Shown in pieces: positions 12,310-24,200 of a stretch of 64,000 nucleotides of DNA. Position 1 is the stretch's first letter. Each line of letters opens with the position of its first letter. A program made the position numbers and the translations under genes. The stretch is from Tachypleus tridentatus. Lineage: Eukaryota > Arthropoda > Merostomata > Xiphosura > Limulidae. Location of the stretch: assembly GCF_004210375.1 (NCBI RefSeq), contig NW_027467782.1, forward strand, positions 37,499,771 through 37,563,770. Direction: 5' to 3'. The notes under the pieces were generated by a model that searched no databases, was not told where the DNA came from, and worked only from the letters and a program-made list of their open reading frames with translations.

Positions 12310-12755
12310 CCTATTAATATAGGTATAGAGGTGTTCCTTTGTATTGGTTTATTTTGGGCTTGAGTTGGTGCATAAGTAAGGCTTTTTTTAATTTTGCGTT
12401 TGTTTATGTTTGTTTCTTTATTTAGTATTTGGGTGTTTTCTATGGTTATGCTGTGTTTTTTTGATTTGCAGAGTTCGAAAACGTGTGAAGGTGACTTTTT
12501 GAGTTCTTTGAATCTAGTTTCCATTTTTCTACTTGTTTCTCCAATATAGAAGTCGTGGCAGTTATCACATTGTATTTTATAAATAATGTTGGTGTGGTGT
12601 TTGTCAGTGTAGTCTTTACACAGTATAGACCTCAGATTTGTGCCTGGTTTTTGAATAAATTTGGTATTAACTGGAATGTCATGTTTTGTTAGTCCTTTTT
12701 ACTAAATGTTAGTTATTTTTCTGCTGATGTCGGGAATATATGATATGCAGCAGTA
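12310..12755 (-). mobile_element. Penelope-like element 3' fragment with GIY-YIG domain
   Basis: The minus strand encodes IIYKIQCDNCHDFYIGE (about 12540-12590), then METRFKELKKSPSHVFEL, ENTQILNKETNINKRKIKK and a C-terminal tail. This is the GIY-YIG nuclease of a PLE, with the Tyr/Gly-rich start and the Arg of the R-x3-E helix. The frame from 12524 stays open for 106 codons before drifting into non-homologous sequence, so the domain is less decayed than its relative at 8400-8700. RT and terminal repeats are absent. The U2-like fragment lies directly beside it. Confidence 0.75.
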
Positions 12756-12826
12756 TATGGTTTCGTGATTTTTTAAATGTATTTTGAAAAATACATGTAG
12801 ATGTCGACAGAGCAGCCAAACCCGAT

Positions 12827-12869
12827 CCAGATACTATACTGTGATCTTAACCAAAAGGTCGATAGCTTC
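12827..12869 (-). pseudogene. U2 snRNA 5'-end fragment
   Basis: The minus strand matches the first 45 or so bases of spliceosomal U2 snRNA. It contains CCTTTTGG, then TAAGATCA and GTATAGTATCTG, corresponding to the 5' stem and the branch-point recognition region (GTAGTA, here ATAGTA). Several substitutions are present and similarity ends right after TATCTG, so this is a truncated pseudogene. Such fragments arise by LINE-mediated retrotransposition or template switching. Confidence 0.7.
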
Positions 12870-13229
12870 AGTATTAAGCAAGTACAGCGATCAACATTAC
12901 AAGTACACTGCCTCCCTGCCAATTTTCACTCCCGGTTAAATTATTACTCTCCTACACAAATTTATTCCAGCTCTACGATGGTAATATCAAATTTTACACG
13001 ATTCGTGGATATTTTCCATTATTCTTTAAACCTAACCTTATTACTCTTGGATACAAATTTATTCTTGCACAACGTTGGCAATATAACTTGCCTTACATGA
13101 AACGTAATTTATAAAAAGACAACCAAACTATGTTCCAAACGTGTACAAGTTCCTCATGCACTGATGCTAGCTCCGCCTAGCGATCATACAAACAGCTCTT
13201 TTACCCCAAATAATATTTTGTCTGTTTTT
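12870..13229. other. Non-coding stretch
   Basis: Nothing is recognised. A 99-codon open frame beginning at 12801 runs through the U2 fragment and is not a gene. Confidence 0.4.
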
Positions 13230-13490
13230 TAATTTCGCCTATAGCTACTCGATGGGTATCTGCGCTAGCCGCCCCTAATTTTGCAGTGTAAGACTAGAGG
13301 GAAGGCAGCTAATGATCACCTCCCACCGCCAACTCTTGAGCTCCTGTTTTACCAATGAATAATGGGAGTGACCGTCACATTATATTGCCCCCACAGCTAA
13401 AAGGTCGAGCATGTTTTGTATGACAGGGATTCGAATCTACGACCCTCGGATTACGAGTCGGTCTCCTTAACCACCTGGCCAGGCCGAGCC
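13230..13490 (-). repeat. SINE family 1, near full length
   Basis: The tRNA-like head lies at the high-coordinate end (GGCTCGGCCTGGCCAGG, with the B box near 13430-13440). The body includes the conserved AGACTAGAGGGAAGGCAGCT and GCGCTAGCCGCCCCTAA blocks (as read on the plus strand). The tail is AT-rich. No target duplication was established. Confidence 0.85.
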
Positions 13491-13811
13491 AACGTTATAT
13501 AATACTGCAAATGTAATATACAGCATATACTGTCCTGTTGTATTATAAATTAACTTTATTTTAGTTCCTGATGTTAGAGAAATTTTGATAATTATATATA
13601 TAACAACTATAGTAACAACTTAATATACTATGGTGGTTTACATTTTGTTGTCTCACAATCTGTCAAATATCTTGGAAACTTTTATTTCAAAGTTCTCCCG
13701 GGTATATTTGGAATGTTTTCTCACGTTGGATGATAATCAATTCACAGGTATTGACATTTTGAATGTTGTGAAGAGTAACCAACATTTTGATCAAGTGGTC
13801 ATTTCGGCTAT

Positions 13812-13990
13812 GCCCAGTACGGCCAGGCGGTTAGGGCGCTCGATTCGTAATCTCAGGGTCGCGAGTTCGAATGTTGGTTGCACTAAACATACTCGTCCTT
13901 TCAGCTGTGGGGGCGTTATAATACGATGGTTAATCATACTATTCGTTAGTCTTTGTATAGCTTTGCGCAAAATCCAAAAATAAACAAAAC
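13812..13990 (+). repeat. SINE family 1 with internal deletion
   Basis: The head GCCCAGTACGGCCAGG, the anticodon-like loop TTCGTAA, the B-box region GAGTTCGAATG and the GGGGGCGTTATAATACGATGG body are followed directly by the 3' end (TTTGTATAGCTTTGCGCAAAATCC). The intervening stretch of roughly 100 bases present in other copies is missing at about 13950. Confidence 0.8.
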
Positions 13991-15020
13991 AAACATTTTA
14001 TTGAAGAATAACGATGGTACTTGCGGATGATGAAACATGGACATTTTTATTTAGTGACAGTTCTTTTAAAATAATTTTTCAGGACTTAGATGGTTAAGGT
14101 GAGTCTTAGACTTAAAGTTATAAAAGGAGAAAAAGTAGATTTTCTTATAAAGGAAGAACAGTAGTTAATTAACGTTTCTCAATGTTTTGATGAACGATCC
14201 AATATTTGATTAGCTCTAACTAGCAAATGGCATTTGGTTTTGTCAGTATAACAGGCCACACAATCTTCACAGGCGTAAATATATAAAAGTCATGAACAAA
14301 GAGAAATTCCGACGTCTTTAGCCAAAAGAAATTCTGTGTGTATGATGTGGAGTTGAAACTAATCTGGAAGTAAAACATAATTTGTGAGTTATAAAAAAAC
14401 AGTTACCTATCACAGTATTGTTCTGTTTGTTGTTTTCAACCTGTGCTCTTTTAACTTACCGGTTGTTTTTTCTATTAAAACATTTAATATACCATTAAGA
14501 GTAAAGCTACAAATCAAAAGAAATATAACATAAAGACACAGTTCACATAGCAGAAACGAATTATCCTATGTGAAGTTAATACACTCTGAGGAAAAGTAAG
14601 GCTAACTGTCTTTCATCTTAATGAAGACGTTGAATTCTACAGATCTATGTCGCCATTGTTGAGATCCACACCAACAAACTGTTATACACGTGATCGCGAA
14701 GAACGACTCTTTATTTATACCCTAGTTTAAAAGATAAGTTTTCATTTTATAACTTTAGTTTTAACATCTTCTGACTTTTTCTTTGTTGTCCCTCACTTAT
14801 CAGTTTTGTATTTCTTTCATTTTCATTCTGTTTCGGTTACGACATTTCGTTACAACAATTGATTCAAAAGTATTGATACACTTCTAACCAATACAAACTG
14901 TGAAAGACAATATTAAAATCGAACAAAAATAGTAATGAAAATTTGCATATAGTAACTAAGGTGACAACATATTAAAGTAGAAATCAAACTGTGAGGAAAC
15001 AGTATGTTATTGTCGAAAGT

Positions 15021-15170
15021 TTCTCATCTTACATCCCATGGATACTTCGATCAGTACAATTTGTATACATTTCTCATCTTACATCCCATGGATACTTTGA
15101 CCAGTACAATTTGTATACGTTTCTCATCTTACATTCCATGGATACTTCGACCAGTACAATTTGTATAAAT
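15021..15170 (+). repeat. 50-bp tandem repeat, three units
   Basis: The unit TTCTCATCTTACATCCCATG... starts at 15021, 15071 and 15121 and ends with CAGTACAATTTGTATA. The corresponding place in copy B (about 19150-19200) has a single unit, so the array expanded after the duplication. Confidence 0.9.
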
Positions 15171-15543
15171 GTTTGTTTGGGTATTTTAATTGTATATTCA
15201 TAGAAGCTCATTTTATAAATCTGAATTAAATTCTTGAAATGAAAAACAGAACTTAGACAATCAGTAAGATTCACGTTACTCTAAAACCTGCGAGAAGCTA
15301 AGTAATTAGTGTTAGCAAACACTGGGCTGTTTTAGATAGCGTCGTGCTGAAATATTTAGAAAAAGTGAACATTTTCTGAGAAAAAAGAAATGTTCTTTTT
15401 ACATGAAGTACTGCAGGGGGAAAGTGTTCGGATTGTGCTGATATAAACAGTAATTTTTTATCTGTTAAATGTGGTACCGTTTATTGAAAAAAACAATAGT
15501 GTTTTTTATTTTAAACTCCATTTCTTAAAATTATATGTATACC

Positions 15544-16065
15544 CAGTGGTGGGATTCAAAAATTTTAAGAAGGGGTTCTCTCAAGGAAGGCCTCAATAAT
15601 AACGGGTTCTCTTACTTTTTAAGTTTCCAGATAAGCCTTCTGTCACCCCACAACATCTGGGGAAAATTTGTCATGGAATGCTTTTCACTCTGAAGAAACT
15701 GCAAGCCGCCCCAGCCGACAGAAATCGGCCTGACGTGAAGGCTGAAAGGAAAGACTATGCCCTGTGGTTCATGGAGACGGCACTTCGCGCACCCCGTGTC
15801 ATCTACATCGACGAGATGGGGTTCAACGTATGGACAATTAAGAAACTGACTGCATTCACTTGACGAACTTTGTCAATAATACGGTCTGTGATTTTCTCAT
15901 TAAATCTTTCTTGTCGAAATGTGTGATGAAGTGTGACGCAATCAGTTTCCACGACATCAACAATTCGACGGTATAATTGAAGCCATCAACGGGTTCGCTA
16001 AGCTCAAAAATTTTTTAAGAACGGGTTCGCGCGAACCCCTGCGAACCCCCTGAATCCCACCACTG
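15544..16065 (+). mobile_element. Non-autonomous hAT-type transposon, 522 bp
   Basis: Terminal inverted repeats CAGTGGTGGGATTCA (15544-15558) and TGAATCCCACCACTG (16051-16065) are perfect. They are flanked by a perfect 8-bp target duplication TGTATACC (15536-15543 and 16066-16073). CA-starting short TIRs and 8-bp duplications are the hallmark of the hAT superfamily. GGTTC-containing sub-terminal repeats lie inside both ends. No hAT transposase is present; the interior holds foreign coding pieces, including the DDE fragment at 15678-15863. Confidence 0.9.
15678..15863 (+). pseudogene. Tc1/IS630-like DDE transposase fragment inside the hAT element
   Basis: The 61-codon frame contains LKKLQAAPADRNRPDVKAER, a helical YALWFMETAL segment and VIYIDEMGFNVWT. 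This matches the region around the second catalytic Asp (the D-E-x-G-x-N-x-W signature) of DDE_3-type Tc1/IS630 transposases. It begins and ends abruptly, so it is a captured piece. The following part (about 15860-16010) is open on the opposite strand with an unidentified protein-like stretch. Confidence 0.65.
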
Positions 16066-16369
16066 TGTATACCCTGTGTTCAACTGATGGAAGAGAGAAA
16101 TGAAGACCTCTAGCTTGGACTGATTTATACTGATTATATATATTACAGTTATGTAGGTTAACAATGTGGCCACTAGGATTGAATGCTATTAGTCAGTCAA
16201 TTCAGCCTCAAATTTTGAACATGTTCACTTCGAGCAATTTGTCTTCGTTCTATTGGTTCCCATTGTTTAGTACATCGGTGTAACCAACAATGCTAACAAC
16301 TATTCTTAGGTTAGTAGAGTAAACATTGAACATTTTTTAGTAAGTCATCTGTTCTGTCGACGTTTCGTT

Positions 16370-16575
16370 CGAAATGCTTGATATAACTGTGGCTCCATCA
16401 AACATGCTCACCCTTTATCACGCGTGACTGGAGGATATATTGTTACATTCAATCCAACTATTCCTGGTTGGTGAGTGATAATCACGAGATGCCTTTCCTC
16501 TGCTCTTTCACTGCTAAATTACCGACGACTAGAGCAGATAGCCCTTGTATAGATTTAAGCCAAATTTAAAACAAA
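16370..16575 (+). repeat. Degenerate SINE family 1 (copy A)
   Basis: The body blocks AAACATGCTCACCC, CTGCTAAATTACCGACG and AGCAGATAGCCCTTGTATAG match family 1, but the tRNA-like head is largely lost. It is paralogous to 20700-20885, so the insertion predates the block duplication. Confidence 0.65.
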
Positions 16576-17034
16576 CCAACAGTCTTTTTTGACAAATTTG
16601 ATAAGCTAACGAATTTTGCAAATTTCGTTTTGGTTCTTTAAATTGGAGAAACTTTGGAATAACGTGTCGTAGCTTACATTTTTAAGTCTCATTTTTCAGA
16701 GGAACATCATGCAGGAAACAGTTCATTTACATATGGTCATATCAAGACATTAGCAATCGGTGTGCTCAAAGGAAAACGATGTTTGAAAATTAATTGCATA
16801 ACTATGTTAAATATGAAGAAAAAGATGTATATAACAGAAGGGAACAGAGACAAAGTTTTCAATGTTTTACAGATTCCATCTTCAGTGTTTAAAGCAAAAC
16901 AAAAATAATACATTATTTCTAACTAAATAACTAAAATCCATTGCTGAAATAACAATAATTTAATCAAAACTAAAATACATAAAAGTAAATTATTAACAAT
17001 AAAAGTACCGTACATATTTTAAATAGTACTGTGT

Positions 17035-17150
17035 GTTTTCTTATAGCAAAGCTACGTCGGGCTATCTGCTGAGACCACCGAAGGGAATCAAACCCCTGAT
17101 TTTAGCGTTGTAAATCCGTCGTCATACCGCTGTACTAGCGAGGAGAGTTT
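17035..17150 (-). repeat. SINE family 2
   Basis: On the minus strand a tRNA-like head (GCTAGTACAGCGGTATGACG) with a B-box-like GGTTTGATTCCC is followed by the tail TAGCCCGACGTAGCTTTGCTATAAGAAAAC. The same family occurs at 25592-25715, 50385-50500 and 54268-54590. Confidence 0.75.
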
Positions 17151-17379
17151 AAATTGTACAATTTTAATCAAGACTACATGATATTCGGTGTTGTTTAAAG
17201 TTGTTTGACGTGGATGGTTTCTTTAAGTACTAATTCTGAATTAGTGTAGGCCTAACAAAGAATATTTATATTTTACAGTTCGTGTACTATTTCTTCTTTA
17301 TGTTGGTGTATAAACGAAAAATATGAGTTACTGAACTTTTCTGTGCATTTTCATGAACAATACCATATTTTATTAACTC

Positions 17380-20300
17380 TTACTACTGGATGGGGATCGG
17401 TTTTTGTCAATACGTCAATACAACAGGCCCTGCAGTCTTCTTATGCGGAAATACGGACAATTCATGAAGATAAATTCGAATATCTTTTGTCAGAAGAAAT
17501 TCCAGGTATATGATATGAGGTTCAAACTAATCTGGAACTAAAACATTATTTGTAAATTATTAGAACGCAATTACCTATCATCATATTGCTCTGTGCCTTT
17601 TGTTTTAACTTATCTGGTTTTTTTTTTATCCTATACCATCTTGTGAGCACCTTCCACATGTTGAGTGCACACCCAGATATCATATTTTAAACTTTAAGTA
17701 AAGCATAATTCTAAATGCATACGAACATTTTTACTTAGAAATACTTCATACTTTATAGTTTTGTAACATACATTAAGTGTTTGTCACAAATAAGAACGAA
17801 AACGAATCCAGACTTTCATGTTTGTTTACATGTGAACTCTGACGAGTTTCTCAGGTGGACACTACTTATTGATTTATAATTCCTGATACCAAATCCTATT
17901 ATTGTATTTATTAACTAATTTAAATTTCTTCTCATACTAATTAATCATGTCTAGTTTTTCTTAATGATTTATTTACTGTAACCTTATTATCTTATCCTTT
18001 TATGATATAGAATTTGATCTGAACAACGACCACAACTTGTGAATAACTTTCAAATATTTAGTGCACACCTTTATATTAAATTTTAAAGTTTAAGTAAAAC
18101 ATAATTTTAAACGTATATTAACAGCTTTACTCAGAAATACATTGTAATTTTTAATTTTATGACATTCATTAAGTGTTAAGTCACAAAGAAAACTGAAATC
18201 CAATCCAGATTGAACAGAGGACGTTATGTGCTATTTGTTTTATATATATCAGAACCGTGGTGTCTGACGGTCTAATGAAATAATAACACTGTGATTCACT
18301 TATCAAAATGTTATTTTTGAATAGTTCTTAGCAGAACACTTCCTATACACACATGGAAAACTAAAACCCATTTACCACACTTACTCCAGAGTATCACACA
18401 ATCTCACAGTTTATTTTTATCACTGTTAGTAAATTATGTATCCTTTCAACTTTAAATGTTTCTTTCTGAGAAGTATCTATTTGTGTTCTTTAATCATAAA
18501 ATATTTTGCGGTTCTTTCTGTATTTATATTTTATATAATACAAATATATAAAAAATATATATATAAATATATAAATCTAGAAACGACAAAAAACGACCCT
18601 TTATTTATACTCTAGGTACTATTTCTTAACTAAAGGAGAAATTTTCTTTTTTTATAACTTTACTTTTAACACCTAACGTTTCCTACTGTTAACCCTGACT
18701 TATCAGTTTTATATTTCTGTCATTTTCCTTTTGTTTTGCTTACGTCATTTCACTACAATTAATTCACCAGTATTCTAATACCTCCAACCAGCACAAACCG
18801 TGAAACCACAATATTATTGAATATTTGCCCATAGTAACGAATGTTATAAGATCACACAGTAGCATGTAACAACACCGATGAAGCTGAAAAGTTGAAAATA
18901 TTTCATAATTATGTGAAGAATAAAAGATTTCTTTCAGTCTTTTATCAAAAATGTGTAAATATCTCCAATATGTACTACAAGTTCTTGATTCACCAGTATT
19001 GTTAGACTTTCAACTATATATGTGTATACAAACAGTGAAAGACAACGAAGCTTAACCACAATAATATTAAATATTTACATACAGTAACTAAGATGGCAAG
19101 ATATTAAAATAAAAACCAAACTGTACGAAGAAATAACGTTTCAGAGGAAAACGTTTTATCACCTTGCAATCCACGGATACTTCGACCAGTACAATTTGTA
19201 GGTATAAAGTTTTGTATAAATATTTTAATTGTATATTCACATAAGCTCATTCTATAAATGTGAATTCAATTATTGAAATGAGAAACAAAAGTTAGATAAC
19301 ATGTGGGCAACATTCGCTTTACAACCTATGAGAGGCTTAGGAAATAGTGTCAGCGAACACTCGGCTGTTTTAGATAGTGTCGTATTTAAAAATTTAGAAA
19401 AAGTGAACATTTTATAAGAAAAGAAGAGATTCGTTTTACAGCAAGTATTGCAGTGGAAAAGTGTTTGGATTGTGTTGATACAAATTATAATTTTTAAACT
19501 ATTAAACGTGGTACCGTTTATTGAAAAAAAGTATTTTAAATTCCATTTATTAATACCATATTTATAAATTACATCAATAAAGATACAATCAAACCTTGTG
19601 GCTCAGTTCTAGTGAAAGTCGGGTTCATGTTGTACGAAGAGTACTTAATAGTCTTTTCTATAACAAACAAAGTCTTGTTGTTTGTATCGTAGCTATTTTG
19701 ATAAATTAATTTAAAATACCAAAGTGGGAATTTTTTAGAGAATTTTGTTTGTGGTGCCATCAAATAGATAGTGACACAGTTTATTTATTATTTCGGTCAC
19801 ATGGACGTAGATATAGTCACCGTGTCCTTTATATAAATAGTAAGATTAGAAATAGTGGTGTAATTAATTCTTTATATTGGATTTACCATCAATATATATC
19901 TAGAACACTATACAATGCTGCAATTGTTAATACATAGCGTGTACAATGTTGTTTGTTGTATTATAAACTAATTTTGCTTTTAGTTCGTGATTTTAGTGAA
20001 TTTTGGATAATTATATCTATAATATACAACACACAGTAGCAAGTTAATGTACTATGATGGTTTACCTGGTGTCGTCTCGTCAATTGACTACGACATTTTA
20101 ATTCAGGTATCTTTGGAATGCTTCTCACGTTGGATGATAATTATCTAAGAAGCACTGATAATGTGTAGAGTTCTCAAGAATAACAAATATTTTGATCAAG
20201 TAGTTATTTTATTTATATTGTGAGACTATGTAATATAAATATTTTTAATTATTGATACTCTTTTAAAATATTTCTTCAGGGCTTAGATAGTGAGGACGAA

Positions 20301-21230
20301 TATCAGACATAAGTTTATAAGAAGTAGAAAAGGCAGAATTCTTTATTTTCGTGATGCAAAAAAATTGCTGAGTCGTTTTTTTATCTTCCATTGGAAGTTC
20401 TTTTAGATATCTGTATGGTGATTTAATAGTGCTAACTAAATTAAGGACATTGAGTTTACGTGATGGAATAGAGAAGTTAAGAGCTTTAGCTAGGATTGAT
20501 TTACACTGATTATTTATGTTACAGTTACTTAGGTTAATAATCTGGTCACCAGGGTGAAACTAGGAATAAATGCTGTCAGTCAGTCAATTCAGCCTCAAAA
20601 TTTTGGACATGTTCACGTCGAGGAATTTGTCTTCGGTCCATTGGTTCCACTTGTTTAATACATCAGTGTAGTCACATTGAACTTTTTAGTAAGTTGTCTG
20701 TTCTATCGATGTTTCGTTCGAAATGCTTGATACAACGTTTGTTCCACCAAACATGCCCACCCACTGTTTGTTTTTGAACGGGGGTTGGTAAGTGGTGTTG
20801 ACAAGATGCCTCTATCCTTTTACTACTTGACGGACGGCTAGAGTAAGTAACCCTAGTGTAGCTTTGAGTCAAATTCAAAATAAACCAATAGTATTTTTTG
20901 ATAAATTTGATAAGTTAACGTATTTTCCAAATTTCGTTTGGTTCTTTAAACTGGAGAAAATTTGGAATAATGTGTCGAATCTTGTATTCTGAGGAAAGCA
21001 AATTTCAAGGTTGAAGAAGTCCCGTTTTTCAGAGGCACATCATACAGACAACAGTTCATTTACGTATAGTCATATCAAAACATTAGCAATCAGTGTGATC
21101 TGAGAAAAACGATGTTTGACATTTAATAGCATAACTATGTTAAAGATGAAGAAATAGATTCATATAACAGAAGGGAAAAGAGATAAAGTTTTTATTATTT
21201 TACAGATTCCATCTTCATTTGCCATGTTAT
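17380..21230 (+). repeat. Diverged duplicated block, copy B
   Basis: This is the partner of 13500-16900, with segments in the order 17390-17620, 18590-19560, 19920-20350 and 20480-21230. About 17640-18590 has no counterpart noticed in copy A. It includes AT-rich low-complexity sequence at 18530-18590. No gene is recognised. Confidence 0.65.
20700..20885 (+). repeat. Degenerate SINE family 1 (copy B)
   Basis: AAACATGCCCACCCAC and GACGGCTAGAGTAAGTAACCCTAGTGTAGCTTTGAG are recognisable family-1 body parts. The same flanks (CGATGTTTCGTTCGAAATGC) occur beside the copy at 16370-16575. Confidence 0.65.
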
Positions 21231-24200
21231 ATTGTGAGTTTTGTTTACATAGTTGTATTTAATGGATTGTTTTGATTTTCAGAATTCTACCAAATGTACT
21301 ACAACATAATTAGCTGAGATAAATTGAAATTTACCTGCTAAGTGTTAGTGGAAACAATAAAAAGATACAAAGGAGAAAAATGATTTTTGTTCGTCTGTCA
21401 GTTTTATTTGATGAATCCAGAATATTGGGAATGTTTGATTAGTTGACACAAGCTTTATTTTGAAAAAAAACATGTAATATGATTCCCAAAACTGTTTGTT
21501 AGGCACCGTTTTGAAACACATTTAAGACTATACACATATGGAAAGTTATACCAGGTTATTGTACGTAGTCTAAAATATCTGGTTTCATAATATTTTCGAT
21601 ATAATAACTTTTTGTTTTCACATGACAGCTATTCTTGTTCAGTGCAACCTCCAATACGTGCAAATATTTTTGGTCATAGAAGCCTTGAAATGGTTATCTA
21701 CCCCATGTTTCAACTCGGTTCATCTGCGTTGTATCATGTAAATAAGCAAGCACAACGCTTCACTGATACATACTCTACTATCAAAGCTGGCAGCTGGCTT
21801 CCTATCTACTGTAGAACACAACCTTCAACGTTGACAGAAAAGAAGCACCAGAAATGAGAAGTGTGAGGAGAGTAAAGTATCTATCGGAAATATATTTTCA
21901 GTGTAAGAAAATATCAACTTTGATACGATATCTTACCCAAAAACACATAATAACAGGAATCTCATTGAGAATCTCAGATTGACTCAGTGGAGGAACCTAG
22001 ACGAGCACCCCTAGGAATGTGCCCTCAGGATGTTCTTGAAGTGTGACTTCGTTCCAAGAAGTGGGCGGTGTGAAGATAGCCAAATGATATTTCCGTTTTC
22101 AGCTTTTATTTGTATGTAGCAGCAGTAGTTTACTATTCATATAAATTACAATGATTTTTACTCGTTTCTTCCTAATTGAATTTCCCCAAAGCTGCTCAGG
22201 GCTAAGTTTTCTTGCCATTCATGAATTAGAAATGATAAAATGAAGGGGAATAAAAGCTAATCAACATCATGCTATGGGCGACTCTCACACAATGTTATTT
22301 GACAGTCACTTTTATAATGCTTCTACCGCTGCATAAATACATGCTACAATTTTTTGCTCAATTAAATTCACTGTAAGTACAATATAAATATGCACCCTCA
22401 GTGGGGCTCGAACCACGAATCTATTCTTCGGTATAGAGTTGTTGTTTTTTATTCTACATAAAATTTTTCTCTCCAAGTACCTGCTAAATAAATATTGGAA
22501 ACGTCACAGTAAGCCTTAATACTTAGTTTTAATATACTGTTAACAATACAAGTTTGTATTGATTTTAATTCCTCTATTTTCATTCTGCTACTGTTTGTTG
22601 AAGCTCAGATCTCTTCAACTGAACCTTTTACATGATATTTGACCAATCTGTAAGAAAAGATTTGAATAAGGCATTGACACTTATTAAAAAACACAGAAAT
22701 AGCAAGATACTATAATAGCTTTAAAGAACATTTTCAAACATATTTCTTGGTTATAATTCAAACATGATAGATGACGCTTTTCCACTTACATCGAAGGTTC
22801 GGAAGTTATCATTCGTGCGTATTCGATTTGCTCTTAAATACTCTACATTTTAAATGTTTCTTTTAGTAAAAAGTCGCATCTTTTTAAGAGAGTTTGAATC
22901 TGTGTTTAATTAAATGATAATAAGCCAATACTTTGAAAGAACTAGCATCTTTCTGCGACTGAATAATACAATCACACCTTAAAATACTTTGTTTTCTCAT
23001 AATTATACACTAATTAAAAGCCTTCTTTAAAACTTTAAAAATGAGGAATAAATATTTTAAGTTAACTCGCACCTATGTTAGATTTAACTAGCACAAAATA
23101 TCTGTAGAGTTTAGGACCCTTCTTGATTAACAGAGACTCCAATGTGTCAGTTAAGCTTCCCTACAATATCTAATTATTTTACATTTAACCATAAGTAGGG
23201 CTAGCATGCGAAACACAACCCTTTGGGTATTAAAACGTGGCATTAGTACTTGTGCACGTAAGGTATGTTTGGTTTCAACAGCTTCTGAGCGAGAAGTTAA
23301 GCACAGTATCAAACTTCATGTACACAGGATCTGGGGTAGAGAAGAAACACTGATAGTAGACTCTATAAGAAAGTCTGACAACTATCCATTGTGTTTGGGT
23401 AATCTTCATGGCACTTTGTAACCACTCCCGTCGAAACTCGGAGAGTAAACGACTAATAAACCATTTCATAATTAGTTTCCCAATAAAAATCTACATTATA
23501 CCTACTAAAACATGTTATCGTTGGAAACAGTCTTTACTTTGTAAATGAGCTCACAAAACATAACATTAAACGTATTTTTTTTGCTTTATTTGTTGTAACC
23601 ACAAAATTGCTCAAATGTTATCTGTACTGAGCGCACCACATGTATAGAAATCCAGATTTTGGGCTTTGTAAGCCTTCAGATTGACAGCTGATCCACAAGG
23701 GCACAAAATATATTAGTTGTGGTTTTAGCACAGAATACTTAGGGCATCTTGGAAAGATTAAAATTTTGTTTTTCTTTTCTGGTAAAATATTTTTCCAACG
23801 TTTATTTTTTAATTGTTTTTGACAACTGGTAACAGGTTTTACTTTTTATCTTCAACCAATCAAGAAAGAATGCTAAATGACGTGACAGAAACATTCTCCT
23901 TATTACAATACAGCTGACAGAAGTAGTAAAAAACATTTTCACAAATATTTTATATGAGTACATTGGAAGATTTGTTAAACTAAAACGCTAAAAACTGTTT
24001 TAATAATGAAATAATCTTAACAAACATTTCAAATTTATTTGTTGAAATATATAGATTAAAAAGATACACTTTTTTATAAAAAGTGTGTTTAAACCTACTG
24101 AACTTAGTAATTGATTAACAAAATACCACAATGAGCAAGTTAGTTTTTTTAAAAAAATTACGTTTCGACACATAGTATCGATGGTATTAGTCGAAATGGT

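Larger units (their letters stand above)
13500..16900 (+). repeat. Diverged duplicated block, copy A
   Basis: Four segments of this region recur, diverged, downstream: about 13500-14150 matches 19920-20350; 14235-14440 matches 17390-17620; 14700-15540 matches 18590-19560; and 16080-16900 matches 20480-21230. Shared wording includes ACGTTGGATGATAAT, AAACTAATCTGGAA, GTGGTACCGTTTATTGAAAAAAA and GTCAGTCAATTCAGCCTCAAA. No gene is recognised inside. The segment order differs between copies, so this is a rearranged duplication or a mosaic of older repeats. Copy A alone carries the hAT-type insertion and the expanded 50-bp array. Confidence 0.7.

Noticed and set aside
12801-13100. 99-codon frame
   Set aside because: Runs through an antisense U2 fragment and AT-rich sequence; not a gene.
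15021-15170. CRISPR-like repeat-spacer pattern
   Set aside because: Units are directly adjacent tandem repeats without unique spacers, in an animal genome.
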